This document shows positions 17,555-30,661 of a DNA stretch of 64,000 bases, piece after piece. The notes under the pieces were generated by a model that saw only the letters and a list, made by a program, of their open reading frames with translations, had not been told where the DNA came from and made no database searches. The DNA is from Pseudomonas sp. SCB32. GTDB lineage: Bacteria > Pseudomonadota > Gammaproteobacteria > Pseudomonadales > Pseudomonadaceae. Position 1 is the stretch's first letter, and every line of letters begins with the position of its first letter. Location: positions 1,798,001-1,862,000 of the forward strand of contig NZ_CP045118.1 in assembly GCF_009189165.1 (NCBI RefSeq), given 5' to 3'. The translations under genes and the position numbers were made by a program.

Positions 17555-17646
17555 GTAGGACCGAGGGGGACGCCCAGCCCTTGCTCGCGAACCCGCACAG
17601 CTCCGGCGTTGCCGGAAAGTCCTTTCGCGAGCAAGCTCGCTCCTAC
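17555..17646. repeat. REPIN with an interrupted left arm
   Basis: The right arm (17624-17646, TTCGCGAGCAAGCTCGCTCCTAC) is intact. The left arm begins GTAGGACCGAG, then carries extra GC-rich bases (about 17566-17580) before TTGCTCGCGAAC. Compared with the neighbouring REPs this looks like a REP whose stem was split by a short insertion. Confidence 0.65.
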
Positions 17647-17666
17647 AGGGTTCGGTTTCCGCTGCG

Positions 17667-18596
17667 TTAGCTAGCGCAGGCCAACCGATTGCGCCCGTCG
17701 CGCTTGGCTTCGTACAGCGCGTTATCGGCGCGCCGCAGCAGATCGTCCACCGACTCGCCGGCGTTGAGCGAGGCGCAGCCCAGGCTGATGGAGAGCGGCA
17801 AACCTTTGCCGTCGATGGCCAGGTGCAGCTCCTCCACGGCACGCCGCAGCCGCTCGCCGACCTGGGCCGCGCTGCTGCCGGGGGTATTGGAGAGCAGCAC
17901 GAGGAACTCCTCGCCACCGAAGCGGAACACCATGTCGACATTGCGCAGGCTGGCCTTGATCACCGCGGCCACGGCGTCGTCACCGATGCTGTGGCCATGC
18001 ACGTCGTTGATCTGCTTGAAGTGGTCCAGGTCGAGCATCAGCACCGACAGCGGTTGCAGGTGGCGCCGGGCGACTTCGACCTCGCGGGTCAGTGCCTGGT
18101 CCATGGCGATGCGATTGCCGGTGCCGGTGAGCGCGTCGCGCAGCGCTGACTGTACCGCGGCACGGTAGAGCAGGGCATTGCGCAGGGGATAGAGGAGGGA
18201 GGCCATCAGCGATTCCAGCTGGGCCAGTTCGGCCTCGGAGAAGCGCTGCCGGCGGCGGAAGCTGAGTTCCCCCAGGTACTCGCCTTCATGGATGAGGCGA
18301 TAGCCGGCGCAGTGTTGCGCTGAGTCGCCAAATTCCAGCCGCAGGTCGGCCCCGGTGTGCTGGTAGGCCAGGTAATCGACCGGCAGCAGGCGCTGAATCT
18401 CAGTGAAGAACACCGCCAGAATGCGTTCGGCTTCCAGGCTCACCTGCAGCTGCAGGTTCAGCTGCTGGCGTAGCTCCAGCAGGTCGAGCGGCCGCCCGGA
18501 GCGCTGGCGCGGCTCCTGGGCGGCCAAGCGCTGGAGCTTGGCGGCATCGAAGTCGATGGTGTTGGACTGCTTGGGGGGAACCATGGCGCGAGGCAA
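17667..18596 (-). CDS. diguanylate cyclase (GGDEF) with N-terminal sensor region
   Basis: 309 residues. The N-terminal 140 residues form a GAF-like region preceded by a Gln/Leu-rich coiled coil (LLELRQQLNLQLQVSLE). The GGDEF domain has DALTGTGNR, DLDHFKQINDVHGHSIGD and the active-site loop FRFGGEEF. An RNVD I-site lies exactly five residues before GGEEF, so product inhibition by c-di-GMP is expected. There are no membrane helices, so it is cytoplasmic. The input signal is unknown. ATG 18584 is an alternative start four codons in. Confidence 0.9.
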   Translation of the reverse strand: MPRAMVPPKQSNTIDFDAAKLQRLAAQEPRQRSGRPLDLLELRQQLNLQLQVSLEAERILAVFFTEIQRLLPVDYLAYQHTGADLRLEFGDSAQHCAGYRLIHEGEYLGELSFRRRQRFSEAELAQLESLMASLLYPLRNALLYRAAVQSALRDALTGTGNRIAMDQALTREVEVARRHLQPLSVLMLDLDHFKQINDVHGHSIGDDAVAAVIKASLRNVDMVFRFGGEEFLVLLSNTPGSSAAQVGERLRRAVEELHLAIDGKGLPLSISLGCASLNAGESVDDLLRRADNALYEAKRDGRNRLACAS

Positions 18597-18798
18597 CCTC
18601 TGACGCGTTTCATACGGCGACAGGAGGGACAGAGCGATTTCCGTGCCAGCCCTCGAAAAATCTCCAAAAGAGGGCTTTTGGACCGATAGGAGGCCGTTTG
18701 GGTTCCAACGGGAAGGAGGATTCGTCAGAAGACTGGCGAAATGATGGCACTTTGCCGGAAGGGAAGAAGGCGGGGAGCCAGAAAACCGGCGGAGTGCG

Positions 18799-18826
18799 GC
18801 GCTCTCGCAGCGGGGCGAGAGCGCCG
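18799..18826 (-). terminator. hairpin downstream of yciK
   Basis: GGCGCTCTCGC (18799-18809) pairs perfectly with GCGAGAGCGCC (18816-18826), 13 bp beyond the yciK stop. On the minus strand only a short T-run follows at some distance, so it may be a transcript-stabilising hairpin rather than a strict terminator. Confidence 0.5.
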
Positions 18827-18838
18827 TGAGTTGGGACG

Positions 18839-19582
18839 TCAGTCCTGGGCGTTGAAGGCCTGGCCGTTGACGCCCTTGCTGTCAGGGCCCATGAGGTACA
18901 GGTAGACCGGCATGATGTCTTCGGGCAGCGGATTGTTGAAGGCGTTCTCGCCCGGATAGGCGTGGGCGCGCATCGCGGTGCGGGTCGCGCCGGGGTTGAC
19001 GCTGTTGGCGCGCACGCTGCTGATGTCCTCGCACTCGTCCGCCAGCACCTGCATCAGGCCCTCGGTGGCGAACTTGGATACCGCGTAGGCACCCCAGTAA
19101 GCGCGGCCCTTACGACCAACGCTGCTGGAGGTGAAGATCACCGAGGCGTCCTCGGAGAGCTTGAGCAGCGGCAGCAGGGTGTGGGTGAGGCTGAACATGG
19201 CGTTGACGTTCACCTGCATGACGCGGGTGAAGTTGTCGGTGGAAATCTGCTCGATGGGCGAACGCAGGCCAAGGATCGAGGCGTTGTGCAGCAGGCCGTC
19301 GAGCTTGCCGAATTCCTGCTCGATGGTGGCCGCCAGCTCGTCGTACTGGTGCGGCAGGGTGGTTTCCAGGTTCAGCGGGATCACTACCGGTTCCGGATGG
19401 CCGGCGGCGACGATCTCGTCGTAGACCTCGTTGAGGTAGTCCTCGGTCTTGCCCAGCAGCAGTACGGTGGCGCCGTGGGCGGCGAAGGCGAGCGAGGCGG
19501 CCCGGCCGATGCCGCGACCGGCCCCGGTCACCAGGATCACGCGGCCCTTGAGCAGGTCGGGGCGGGCGGAATAGTCGAACAT
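18839..19582 (-). CDS. yciK: YciK-family short-chain dehydrogenase
   Basis: 247 residues of classical SDR. NAD(P)-binding GAGRGIG is near residue 21, NASILG in the middle, and the catalytic Ser with YAVSK (Tyr and Lys) in SSSVGRKGRAYWGAYAVSK. DYSARPDLLKGRVILVTGAG at the start and NPGATRTAMRAHAYPGE later are typical of the YciK subgroup. The substrate is unknown. It is the last gene of the ubiG-mupP-yciK unit, 51 bp after mupP. Confidence 0.88.
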   Translation of the reverse strand: MFDYSARPDLLKGRVILVTGAGRGIGRAASLAFAAHGATVLLLGKTEDYLNEVYDEIVAAGHPEPVVIPLNLETTLPHQYDELAATIEQEFGKLDGLLHNASILGLRSPIEQISTDNFTRVMQVNVNAMFSLTHTLLPLLKLSEDASVIFTSSSVGRKGRAYWGAYAVSKFATEGLMQVLADECEDISSVRANSVNPGATRTAMRAHAYPGENAFNNPLPEDIMPVYLYLMGPDSKGVNGQAFNAQD

Positions 19583-19633
19583 GGTTTCTCCTTGGCGGAG
19601 CCCGTCAGCGAGACGGGCTCCTGAGGGTTCGGC

Positions 19634-20302
19634 TCAGCAGGAGCAGAGGGCGCGGTCGAGGATCGCCAGCAGGTCGCGGGGCTGATCGACGATGACGTCG
19701 GCGCCCCAGTGCGCGGGGTTGTCGTCCGGATGGATATAGCCGTAGCGCACGGCGGCGGTCTTGGTCCCGGCGGCGCGGCCCGACTCGATGTCGCGCAGGT
19801 CGTCGCCGATGAACAGCACTTCCGACGGATCGACCTTCAGCTGGCTGCAGGCCAGCAGGAGCATTTCCGGGTCCGGCTTGCTCTTGGTCACGTGGTCCGG
19901 GCAGACCAGCACGGCGGAGCGCTCGGCCAGGCCCAGTTGCTCCATGATCGGCGCGGCGAAGCGCACCGGCTTGTTGGTCACCACGCCCCAGATCAGGCGC
20001 GATTGCTCGATGCTCTCCAGCAGCTCGACCATGCCGTCGTACGGGCGGGTGAAGACGGCGCAATGCTCCTGGTAGCGGTCGAGGAACTCCTGGCGCAGGG
20101 TCTCGAAGCCGGGGGCTTCCGGGTCCATGTCGAAGGTCGCGGCGACCATGGCGCGGGCGCCGCCGGAGACCACGTCCTGGATGCGCTGGTCATCGATCGG
20201 TGCGCGGCCATGGGCCTTGAGCATCGCCTGGCACACGGCGATGAAGTCCGGCGCGGTATCCAGCAGCGTGCCGTCCATGTCGAAGAGAACCGCCTTGAGC
20301 AT
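19634..20302 (-). CDS. mupP: N-acetylmuramic acid 6-phosphate phosphatase MupP
   Basis: 222 residues of the HAD superfamily, Gph-like. Motif I is DMDGTLLDT (nucleophile Asp8), motif II is the TN of VVTNKP, motif III the Lys in KSKPDPEML, and motif [11 protein letters not shown]. In Pseudomonas the protein at this position (next to ubiG) dephosphorylates MurNAc-6-P in the AmgK/MurU cell-wall recycling route. By sequence alone phosphoglycolate phosphatase is the alternative. It starts 5 bp after the ubiG stop, so the genes are coupled. Confidence 0.85.
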   Translation of the reverse strand: MLKAVLFDMDGTLLDTAPDFIAVCQAMLKAHGRAPIDDQRIQDVVSGGARAMVAATFDMDPEAPGFETLRQEFLDRYQEHCAVFTRPYDGMVELLESIEQSRLIWGVVTNKPVRFAAPIMEQLGLAERSAVLVCPDHVTKSKPDPEMLLLACSQLKVDPSEVLFIGDDLRDIESGRAAGTKTAAVRYGYIHPDDNPAHWGADVIVDQPRDLLAILDRALCSC

Positions 20303-20307
20303 GCGAT

Positions 20308-21006
20308 TCACTCCTCGCGCAGGGTCTGGATCATGTAGTTGACGGCGACGTCGCCCGCCAGCTTGTAGTGCTTGGTCAGTGGGTTGTAGGTCAGGCCGAT
20401 GATGTCCTTGACCGCAAGGCCGGCGTCGCGCGACCAGGCGCCCAACTCGGAGGGGCGGATGAATTTCTTGAAGTCGTGGGTGCCGCGCGGCAGCAGGCGC
20501 ATCAAGTACTCCGCACCAACGATGGCGAACAAGTAGGCCTTCGGGTTGCGGTTGATGGTGGAGAAGAACACCTGGCCGCCGGGCTTGACCATCTTGTGGC
20601 AGGCGCGGATGACCGACGCCGGGTCCGGCACGTGCTCGAGCATCTCCAGGCAGGTCACCACGTCGAACTGCTCGGGCATTTCCTCGGCCAGCTCCTCGGC
20701 TGTGATGCGGCGGTATTCCACCGGTACGCCGGATTCCAGCTGGTGCAGCTGGGCGACCGCCAGGGGTGCTTCGCCCATGTCGATGCCGGTGACGGTGGCG
20801 CCGCGCTGGGCCATGGCTTCGCTGAGGATGCCGCCGCCGCAACCGACGTCGAGCACCTTCTTGCCGGCGAGGCTGACGCGCTCGTCGATCCAGTTGACCC
20901 GCAGCGGGTTGATGTCGTGCAGGGGCTTGAACTCGCTTTCGCGGTCCCACCAGCGGTGGGCGAGGGCCTCGAATTTGGCGATCTCGGCGTGGTCGACGTT
21001 GCTCAT
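20308..21006 (-). CDS. ubiG: ubiquinone O-methyltransferase UbiG
   Basis: 232 residues. Class I SAM-dependent methyltransferase: [19 protein letters not shown] (SAM motif I), [22 protein letters not shown] and the later [22 protein letters not shown], the last characteristic of UbiG. It methylates both hydroxyls in ubiquinone synthesis. The N-terminus [24 protein letters not shown] is the usual UbiG start. First gene of the minus-strand unit. Confidence 0.95.
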   Translation of the reverse strand: MSNVDHAEIAKFEALAHRWWDRESEFKPLHDINPLRVNWIDERVSLAGKKVLDVGCGGGILSEAMAQRGATVTGIDMGEAPLAVAQLHQLESGVPVEYRRITAEELAEEMPEQFDVVTCLEMLEHVPDPASVIRACHKMVKPGGQVFFSTINRNPKAYLFAIVGAEYLMRLLPRGTHDFKKFIRPSELGAWSRDAGLAVKDIIGLTYNPLTKHYKLAGDVAVNYMIQTLREE

Positions 21007-21150
21007 GGTGTCCCTATTGATCGAAAAGCTGGAAACGAAGACTGACTATGATGCCAGCTTCGCGGAAGGGATGGGGCGCGGCATGACAGATTGTCGCAGC
21101 GGCGGCTCGCATCCGGGGCCGCGCTGCGCAAGGACGAGGATCCTGAGGGC

Positions 21151-22476
21151 TCAGACGCCGGCGATCTTGCGGCCCCACTCACCGGCCACGGCGATCAGGC
21201 GTTCTTCGTCCAGGCGGGTGAGCTTGCCGTTCTCCAGCAGTTGCTTGCCGCCGACCCAGACGTGGCGCACACAGTCGCGACCGCTGGCGTAGATCAGCTG
21301 GGAAACCGGCTCGTAGACCGGCTGCTGGGCCAGGCCTGAGAGGTCGAAGGCGGTCAGGTCAGCGGCCTTGCCCAGTTCCAGGCTGCCGGTTTCCTGCTCC
21401 ATGCCCAGCGCGCGGGCGCCGTTCAGGGTGGCCATGCGCAGGGCGCGGTGGGCGTCCAGCGCGGTGGCCTGGCCGGCCACGGCCTTGGCCAGCAGGGCGG
21501 CGGTGCGGGTTTCGCCGAGCAGGTCCAGATCGTTGTTGCTGGCCGCACCGTCAGTGCCGATGGCGACGTTGACGCCGGCCTGCCACAGCCGCTCCACCGG
21601 GCAGAAGCCGCTGGCCAGCTTGAGGTTGGATTCCGGGCAATGCACCACCGAACTGTTGGTTTCCACTAGCATGGCCAGGTCGTCGTCATTCACCTGGGTC
21701 ATGTGCACGGCCTGGAAGCGCGGGCCGAGCAGGCCCAGGCGGTGCAGGCGGGCCAGTGGGCGCTCGCCGTGCTTCTCCAGCGCCTGCTGGACCTCGAAGG
21801 CGGTCTCGTGGACGTGCATGTGGATGCCCGCGTCCAGTTCCTCGGCGAGCATCAGGATGTTTTCCAGCTTGTCGTCGCTGACCGTGTAGGGCGCGTGGGG
21901 GCCGAAGGCCACCTTGATGCGCGGGTGATGCTTGAGGTCGTCGCGCAGGGCCAGGCCCTGGCGGATCGCCTCGTCGGCGTCGCGGGCGCCGGGCACCGGG
22001 AAGTCCAGCACCGGCACGCTGATCTGCGCGCGCACGCCGGCCTTGTGCACCGCCTCGCAGGCCACCTGCGGGTGGAAGTACATGTCGGAGAAGCAGGTGA
22101 TGCCGCCCTTGAGCTGCTCGGCGATGGCCAGCTCCGTACCGTCACGGACGAACTCTTCGCCGACCCACTTGGCTTCGGCCGGCCAGATGTGCTCCTGCAG
22201 CCAGGTCATCAGCGCCAGGTCGTCGGCCAGGCCGCGGAACAGGCTCATCGCCGCGTGGCCGTGGGCGTTGATCAGGCCGGGGGAGAGCAGCATGCCCGGC
22301 AGCTCACGGGTCTCCGCGGCTGGGTGGCGGATGGCTTCGGCGCGCGGGGCGAGCAGGGCGATGCGGCCGTCGCGGATGCCCAGGCCATGGTCACGCAGGA
22401 CAATGCCGGCAGGTTCCACGGGGACGATCCAGGTGGGGAGCAGAAGCAGGTCGAGCGGGGCTTTGGCGGTGGGCAT
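21151..22476 (-). CDS. 5'-methylthioadenosine/S-adenosylhomocysteine deaminase
   Basis: 441 residues of the amidohydrolase superfamily (TRZ/ATZ group). Metal ligands are NAHGHAAMS (HxH), later His in [10 protein letters not shown] and the Asp in [14 protein letters not shown]. The C-terminus [19 protein letters not shown] is standard for the group. In P. aeruginosa the same neighbour of mtnA (PA3170) deaminates methylthioadenosine to methylthioinosine, feeding a phosphorylase and then MtnA. AGGA at a good distance supports ATG 22476 over 22485. Divergent from mtnA. Confidence 0.9.
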   Translation of the reverse strand: MPTAKAPLDLLLLPTWIVPVEPAGIVLRDHGLGIRDGRIALLAPRAEAIRHPAAETRELPGMLLSPGLINAHGHAAMSLFRGLADDLALMTWLQEHIWPAEAKWVGEEFVRDGTELAIAEQLKGGITCFSDMYFHPQVACEAVHKAGVRAQISVPVLDFPVPGARDADEAIRQGLALRDDLKHHPRIKVAFGPHAPYTVSDDKLENILMLAEELDAGIHMHVHETAFEVQQALEKHGERPLARLHRLGLLGPRFQAVHMTQVNDDDLAMLVETNSSVVHCPESNLKLASGFCPVERLWQAGVNVAIGTDGAASNNDLDLLGETRTAALLAKAVAGQATALDAHRALRMATLNGARALGMEQETGSLELGKAADLTAFDLSGLAQQPVYEPVSQLIYASGRDCVRHVWVGGKQLLENGKLTRLDEERLIAVAGEWGRKIAGV

Positions 22477-22630
22477 GAAGCGCATCCTGGGCGCGGCGGA
22501 GAGAGGGCCGGAGTATAGCCGAGCACCGCTGCCGCAGGCTCGGTATACTCGGCGCTTTTACCCGCTCTTGCGGGAAGATTTCTGGGGGCCGGGAAAGGCC
22601 CGCGATTCCATTCGAATGACGAGGTGTTCC

Positions 22631-23707
22631 ATGCGTGAGCGACTGTTGGCGGCCGAACGGGTAACGGCCATTGATTGGCGCAAGGGGACCCTCCGCCTGC
22701 TGGACCAGCGCCTGCTGCCGCTGGAAGAAACCTGGCTGACCTACGAGACTGCCGAAGGCGTGGCCGACGCCATCCGCCAGATGGTGGTGCGTGGCGCGCC
22801 GGCCATCGGCATTGCCGCCGCCTATGGCGTGGTCCTGGGCCTGCGCGTCCGCCTGGCCGCCGGCGGCGACTGGCGCGCGGCGCTGGAAGAAGACTTCACT
22901 CTGTTGGCCGAGTCGCGCCCGACCGCGGTCAACCTGTTCTGGGCGCTGAACCGCATGCGCGACCGCCTGGAACGGCTGAAGCCGGGGGACGACCCGATGC
23001 TGCTGCTGGAGGCGGAAGCCATCGCCATCCACGAAAGCGACCGCGAAGCCAACCTGACCATGGCCCAGCTGGGCGTGGAGCTGATCCGCAAGCAGCACAG
23101 CGGCCCGCAGAAGATCCTCACCCACTGCAACACCGGCGCCCTGGCCACCGGCGGTTTCGGTACCGCGCTGGGAGTGATCCGCGCCGCGCACCTGGAAGGG
23201 CTGATCGAGCGCGTCTACGCCGACGAGACCCGCCCCTGGCTGCAGGGAGCGCGCCTGACCGCCTGGGAGTTGGCCAACGAGAACGTGCCGGTCACGCTCA
23301 ATGTGGATGCCGCCGCCGCGCACCTGATGAAGACCGAAAGCATCACCTGGGTCATAGTCGGCGCCGACCGCATCACCGCCAACGGTGACGTGGCCAACAA
23401 GATCGGCACCTACCAGTTGGCGGTCAACGCGATGCACCACGGCGTGCGCTTCATGGTGGTGGCGCCCAGTTCGACCATCGACATGAGCCTGGAGAGCGGC
23501 GAAGACATCCCGATCGAGGAACGCGACGGCCGCGAGCTCCTGGAAATCGGCGGCAAGCGCATCGCCGCCGAGGTCGAGGCCTTCAATCCGGTGTTCGATG
23601 TGACTCCGGCGGACCTGATCGATGCCATCGTGACCGAGCGTGGCGTGGTCGAGCGCCCCGATACCGAGCGCATGGCCCAGCTGATGAGCCGCAAGCGCCT
23701 GCACTGA
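22631..23707 (+). CDS. mtnA: methylthioribose-1-phosphate isomerase MtnA
   Basis: 358 residues. eIF2B-alpha-like fold with [13 protein letters not shown] near residue 54, the catalytic Cys in [18 protein letters not shown] and the catalytic Asp in [18 protein letters not shown]. It converts methylthioribose-1-P to methylthioribulose-1-P in methionine salvage. GAGG at 22621 and ATG 22631 give a normal start. A TATACT element at 22543 in the divergent gap may belong to its promoter. The divergent deaminase supplies the precursor branch. Confidence 0.95.
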   Translation: MRERLLAAERVTAIDWRKGTLRLLDQRLLPLEETWLTYETAEGVADAIRQMVVRGAPAIGIAAAYGVVLGLRVRLAAGGDWRAALEEDFTLLAESRPTAVNLFWALNRMRDRLERLKPGDDPMLLLEAEAIAIHESDREANLTMAQLGVELIRKQHSGPQKILTHCNTGALATGGFGTALGVIRAAHLEGLIERVYADETRPWLQGARLTAWELANENVPVTLNVDAAAAHLMKTESITWVIVGADRITANGDVANKIGTYQLAVNAMHHGVRFMVVAPSSTIDMSLESGEDIPIEERDGRELLEIGGKRIAAEVEAFNPVFDVTPADLIDAIVTERGVVERPDTERMAQLMSRKRLH

Positions 23708-23940
23708 CGGGCCTGCGGCAATTCATCGTGGGGGCTGGGCGAGGGTAGGTCTTCACCCTGGCTTGTGGTAAGCTCCGACGGTTCTTCGGGGGGCGTTTTC
23801 GCACCCCCTTCAGCATCGCGGATCAGCGCAATAAGTCGTTGATTTGTAGAGAGTCGGTGGCGCTTTGATGGCACACCGCGCTCCGCCGGGCTCAGGACGG
23901 GCGTGGCGGAGTCCCATTTGAAAAAGGAACCAGGCTTCTC

Positions 23941-26721
<2,781 letters not shown>

Positions 26722-26735
26722 TAGCGAGAGTGGAT

Positions 26736-27821
26736 GTGAGCAAGCGAGCCTTTAACTTCTGCGCCGGTCCCGCGGCGCTTCCCACCGAGGTGCTGGAGCG
26801 CGCCCGCGCCGAGCTGCTGGATTGGCAGGGCAAGGGCCTGTCGGTCATGGAAATGAGCCACCGTAGCGACGACTACGTGGCCATCGCCGAGAAGGCCGAG
26901 CAGGACCTGCGTGACCTGATGGGCGTGCCGTCGAACTACAAGGTGCTGTTCCTGCAGGGCGGCGCCAGCCAGCAGTTCGCTGAGATTCCGCTGAACCTGC
27001 TGCCCGAAGACGGCGTGGCGGACTACGTGGAAACAGGCATCTGGTCGAAGAAGGCCATCGAAGAGGCTCGCCGCTTCGGCAACGTCAACGTGGTCGCCAG
27101 TGCATCCAAATACGACTACTTCGCCATTCCCGGGCAGAACGAGTGGAACCTGTCCAAGGACGCCGCCTACCTGCACTACGCGTCCAACGAGACCATCGGC
27201 GGTCTGGAGTTCGACTGGATTCCGGAAGTCGGCGACGTTCCGCTGGTGGTGGACATGTCTTCGGACATCCTCTCCCGCCCGACCGACGTGTCGAAGTTCG
27301 GCCTGATCTACGCCGGCGCGCAGAAGAACATCGGCCCGTCCGGCCTGGTCGTTGTCATCGTTCGCGAAGACCTGCTGGGCCGCGCCCGCAGCATCTGCCC
27401 GACCATGCTCAACTACAAGGTCGCCGCCGATAACGGTTCCATGTACAACACCCCGGCTACCTACTCCTGGTACCTCTCCGGCCTGGTCTTCGAATGGCTG
27501 AAGGAGCAGGGTGGCGTCGACGCCATGGAAAAGCGCAACCGCGCGAAGAAGGACATGCTGTACGGCTTCATCGACAACAGCGACTTCTACACCAACCCGA
27601 TCCAGCCCAGCGCCCGCTCCTGGATGAACGTGCCGTTCCGCCTGGCCGACGAGAAGCTCGACAAGGCCTTCCTCGAAGGCGCTGACGCGCGCGGCCTGCT
27701 CAACCTGAAAGGCCACCGTTCTGTGGGCGGCATGCGTGCCTCCATTTATAACGCCCTGGGCCTGGATGCCATCGAAGCCCTGGTCGGCTACATGGCCGAG
27801 TTCGAGAAGGAGCACGGCTGA
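26736..27821 (+). CDS. serC: phosphoserine aminotransferase
   Basis: 361 residues with a GTG start. PLP-dependent class V aminotransferase; KRAFNFCAGPAALP at the start, MEMSHRSDDY, FLQGGASQQFAEIPLNLLP, and the PLP lysine in YAGAQKNIGPSG. It makes phosphoserine for serine and acts again in pyridoxine synthesis. An upstream in-frame GTG at 26730 would add two residues; the family's MSKRAFNF start fits 26736. Its stop overlaps the pheA start (TGATG). Confidence 0.95.
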   Translation: MSKRAFNFCAGPAALPTEVLERARAELLDWQGKGLSVMEMSHRSDDYVAIAEKAEQDLRDLMGVPSNYKVLFLQGGASQQFAEIPLNLLPEDGVADYVETGIWSKKAIEEARRFGNVNVVASASKYDYFAIPGQNEWNLSKDAAYLHYASNETIGGLEFDWIPEVGDVPLVVDMSSDILSRPTDVSKFGLIYAGAQKNIGPSGLVVVIVREDLLGRARSICPTMLNYKVAADNGSMYNTPATYSWYLSGLVFEWLKEQGGVDAMEKRNRAKKDMLYGFIDNSDFYTNPIQPSARSWMNVPFRLADEKLDKAFLEGADARGLLNLKGHRSVGGMRASIYNALGLDAIEALVGYMAEFEKEHG

Positions 27822-28918
27822 TGAGCGACGCTGACCAGCTCAAGGCTTTGCGCGTACGCATCGACAGCCTCGACGAGAAGATCCTCGAGCTGATCAGCGA
27901 ACGCGCCCGCTGCGCCACCGACGTGGCGCGCGTGAAATTGGCCTCCCTGCCCGAAGGCGAGAAGCCGGTGTTCTACCGGCCCGAGCGCGAGGCGTGGGTG
28001 CTCAAGCACATCATGGAGCTGAACAAGGGCCCGCTGGACAACGAGGAAGTCGCTCGTCTGTTCCGCGAGATCATGTCCTCCTGCCTGGCCCTGGAACAGC
28101 CGCTGAAAGTGGCCTACCTCGGCCCGGAAGGCACCTTCACCCAGGCTGCGGCGCTCAAGCACTTCGGCCACGCGGTGATCAGCACCCCGATGGCGGCCAT
28201 CGACGAAGTGTTCCGCGAAGTCGCCGCCGGTGCGGTGAACTTCGGCGTGGTGCCTGTGGAAAACTCCACCGAGGGCGCGGTCAACCACACCCTCGACAGC
28301 TTCCTCGAACACGACCTGGTGATCTGCGGCGAGGTGGAGCTGCGCATCCACCACCACCTGCTGGTGGGCGAGAACACCAAGACCAACAACATCACCCGTA
28401 TCTACTCCCACGCCCAGTCCCTGGCCCAGTGCCGCAAGTGGCTGGACGCGCACTACCCGAACGTCGAGCGCGTGGCGGTCTCCAGCAACGCCGACGCCGC
28501 CAAGCGGGTGAAGAGCGAGTGGAACAGCGCGGCGATTGCCGGCGACATGGCGGCCAGCCTGTACGGCCTGGACAAGCTGCATGAGAAGATCGAGGACCGC
28601 CCGGACAACTCCACGCGCTTCCTCATGATCGGCAACCAGGAAGTGCCGCCCACCGGCGACGACAAGACGTCCATCATCGTCTCCATGCGCAACAAGCCGG
28701 GCGCCCTGCACGAACTGCTGGTGCCGTTCCACACCAACGGCATCGACCTGACCCGCATCGAGACCCGTCCGTCGCGCAGCGGCAAGTGGACCTACGTGTT
28801 CTTCATCGACTTCGTCGGCCACCACAAGGACCCGCTGATCAAGGACGTGTTGGAAAAGATCAGTAGCGAAGCCGTTGCCCTGAAGGTGCTGGGCTCCTAC
28901 CCGAAGGCTGTACTCTGA
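27821..28918 (+). CDS. pheA: bifunctional chorismate mutase / prephenate dehydratase
   Basis: 365 residues, the P-protein of phenylalanine synthesis. AroQ-type chorismate mutase (about 1-90, [21 protein letters not shown]), prephenate dehydratase (about 95-275, [18 protein letters not shown] and the TRF of DNSTRFLMI), and a C-terminal ACT domain with GALHELL and IETRPSR, the site of Phe feedback. Both junctions are one-base overlaps of stop and start, so it is coupled to serC and cysC. Confidence 0.96.
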   Translation: MSDADQLKALRVRIDSLDEKILELISERARCATDVARVKLASLPEGEKPVFYRPEREAWVLKHIMELNKGPLDNEEVARLFREIMSSCLALEQPLKVAYLGPEGTFTQAAALKHFGHAVISTPMAAIDEVFREVAAGAVNFGVVPVENSTEGAVNHTLDSFLEHDLVICGEVELRIHHHLLVGENTKTNNITRIYSHAQSLAQCRKWLDAHYPNVERVAVSSNADAAKRVKSEWNSAAIAGDMAASLYGLDKLHEKIEDRPDNSTRFLMIGNQEVPPTGDDKTSIIVSMRNKPGALHELLVPFHTNGIDLTRIETRPSRSGKWTYVFFIDFVGHHKDPLIKDVLEKISSEAVALKVLGSYPKAVL

Positions 28919-29523
28919 TGTCGAAAGCTCGCGACGTACGGTGGCAGGCGCTTGCAGTCGACCGTGAGGCGCGTGGTCGGAACAAGGGCCAGCGCCCTTG
29001 TCTGATCTGGCTGACTGGCTTGAGCGGTTCCGGCAAGTCGACCGTGGCAGATGCTCTGGAGCGCCGGCTGCACGAAGCGGGGCGGCACACCTACCTGCTC
29101 GATGGCGACAATCTTCGCCACGGACTGAATCGCGATCTGGGCTTCAGCGCCGAAGATCGCAGTGAGAACATCCGTCGGGTCGGCGAGGTCGGCGCGCTCA
29201 TGGTGGACGCCGGGCTGATCGTGATCGCCGCGTTCATCTCCCCGTTCCGACAGGACCGGGACATGGTGCGCGCTCTGGTGCCGGATCTCTTCATCGAAGT
29301 CCATGTCTCGACGCCGCTGAATGTCTGTGAAGAGCGTGACCCCAAGGGTTTGTACCGAAAAGCGCGTGCAGGTGAGCTGAAGGAGTTCACTGGCATCGAT
29401 TCGCCTTTCGAGGTCCCCCAGGCGGCTGAGTTGACCATCGATACCTCCACGCTGGCCGTCGACGAAGCCGTCGACCGCATCTGCGACTACCTGGTGGCCG
29501 CCGGTTATATCGAGTCATTTTGA
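28918..29523 (+). CDS. cysC: adenylylsulfate (APS) kinase
   Basis: 201 residues. P-loop GLSGSGKST (about 39-47), [15 protein letters not shown], the [11 protein letters not shown] segment and [16 protein letters not shown] are complete, so it should be active: APS + ATP to PAPS. The gene sits precisely between pheA and hisC, where I recall no such gene in P. aeruginosa. It starts inside the pheA stop (TGATG) and is followed 25 bp later by hisC. By eye it is less GC-rich than its neighbours (for example AATCTTCGCCACGGACTG). It probably joined the operon secondarily. Confidence 0.93.
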   Translation: MSKARDVRWQALAVDREARGRNKGQRPCLIWLTGLSGSGKSTVADALERRLHEAGRHTYLLDGDNLRHGLNRDLGFSAEDRSENIRRVGEVGALMVDAGLIVIAAFISPFRQDRDMVRALVPDLFIEVHVSTPLNVCEERDPKGLYRKARAGELKEFTGIDSPFEVPQAAELTIDTSTLAVDEAVDRICDYLVAAGYIESF

Positions 29524-29548
29524 GCGGCCACACTCAAGAGAGAAGTCC

Positions 29549-30661
29549 ATGAGCTGTGATTTCCTTGCCCTGGCCCAGCCGGGCGTGCAGAAGCTTTCCC
29601 CCTATGTTCCCGGCAAGCCGGTCGATGAACTGGCCCGTGAGCTGAAGCTCGACCCCGCCGGCATCATCAAGCTGGCCAGCAACGAGAACCCGCTGGGCCC
29701 GAGCCCGAAAGCGCTCGAAGCGATCCGTGCGGAGCTGGCTGAGCTGACCCGCTATCCCGATGGCAACGGCTTCGAACTGAAGAGCCGCCTGGCCGCCCGT
29801 TGCGGCGTCGGCACCGCGCAGGTGACCCTGGGCAACGGCTCCAACGACATCCTCGACCTGGTGGCTCGTGCCTATCTGGCGCCGGGCCTGAACGCCGTGT
29901 TCAGCCAGTACGCCTTCGCCGTCTACCCGATCTCCACCCAGGCCGTCGGCGCCCAGGGCAAGGTCGTGCCGGCGAAAGACTGGGGCCATGACCTGGAAGC
30001 CATGCTGGCGGCCATCGATGGCAATACCCGCGTGGTCTTCATCGCCAACCCGAACAACCCCACCGGCACCTGGTTCGGCCCGGACGCGCTGGAGCGCTTC
30101 CTGTCGCAGGTTCCGGAGAATGTCCTGGTGGTGCTCGATGAGGCCTACATCGAGTACGCCGAAGGCGAAGAACTGCCGGACGGCCTGAAGTACCTGGCTC
30201 GCTACCCGAACCTGCTGGTCTCGCGCACCTTCTCCAAGGCCTACGGCCTGGCGTCGCTGCGCGTTGGCTACGCGATCTCCTCGGCGCAGGTCGCCGATGT
30301 GCTCAACCGCGTGCGCCAGCCGTTCAACGTCAACAGCCTGGCCCTGGCCGCCGCCTGCGCCGCGCTGGAGGATGCCGAGTACCTCGCCGAAGGCAAGCGC
30401 ATCAATGACGAGGGCATGGTGCAGCTGGAAAACGGCCTGCGCGTACTCGACCTGCAGTGGATTCCGTCCAAGGGCAATTTCATCGCCGTGGACCTCAAGC
30501 GCGACGCCGGCCCGGTCTACCAGGCCCTGCTCGCCGAAGGCGTGATCGTCCGTCCGGTGGGCGGCTACGGCATGCCGCAGCACTTGCGCATCTCCATCGG
30601 CCTGCCAGCCGAGAACGCCCGCTTCCTCGAAGCGCTGGCCAAGGTGCTCGCCCGTGCCTGA
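29549..30661 (+). CDS. hisC: histidinol-phosphate / aromatic aminotransferase HisC2
   Basis: 370 residues, PLP-dependent fold type I. KLASNENPLGPSPKALEAI, NGSNDILDLVARAYL, PNNPTGTW and the PLP lysine in SRTFSKAYGLASLRVGYA. In this operon position the enzyme probably serves phenylpyruvate or imidazole-acetol phosphate, or both. The start has GAGAGAAG upstream. The 3' end overlaps tyrA-aroA by 8 bp. Confidence 0.94.
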   Translation: MSCDFLALAQPGVQKLSPYVPGKPVDELARELKLDPAGIIKLASNENPLGPSPKALEAIRAELAELTRYPDGNGFELKSRLAARCGVGTAQVTLGNGSNDILDLVARAYLAPGLNAVFSQYAFAVYPISTQAVGAQGKVVPAKDWGHDLEAMLAAIDGNTRVVFIANPNNPTGTWFGPDALERFLSQVPENVLVVLDEAYIEYAEGEELPDGLKYLARYPNLLVSRTFSKAYGLASLRVGYAISSAQVADVLNRVRQPFNVNSLALAAACAALEDAEYLAEGKRINDEGMVQLENGLRVLDLQWIPSKGNFIAVDLKRDAGPVYQALLAEGVIVRPVGGYGMPQHLRISIGLPAENARFLEALAKVLARA

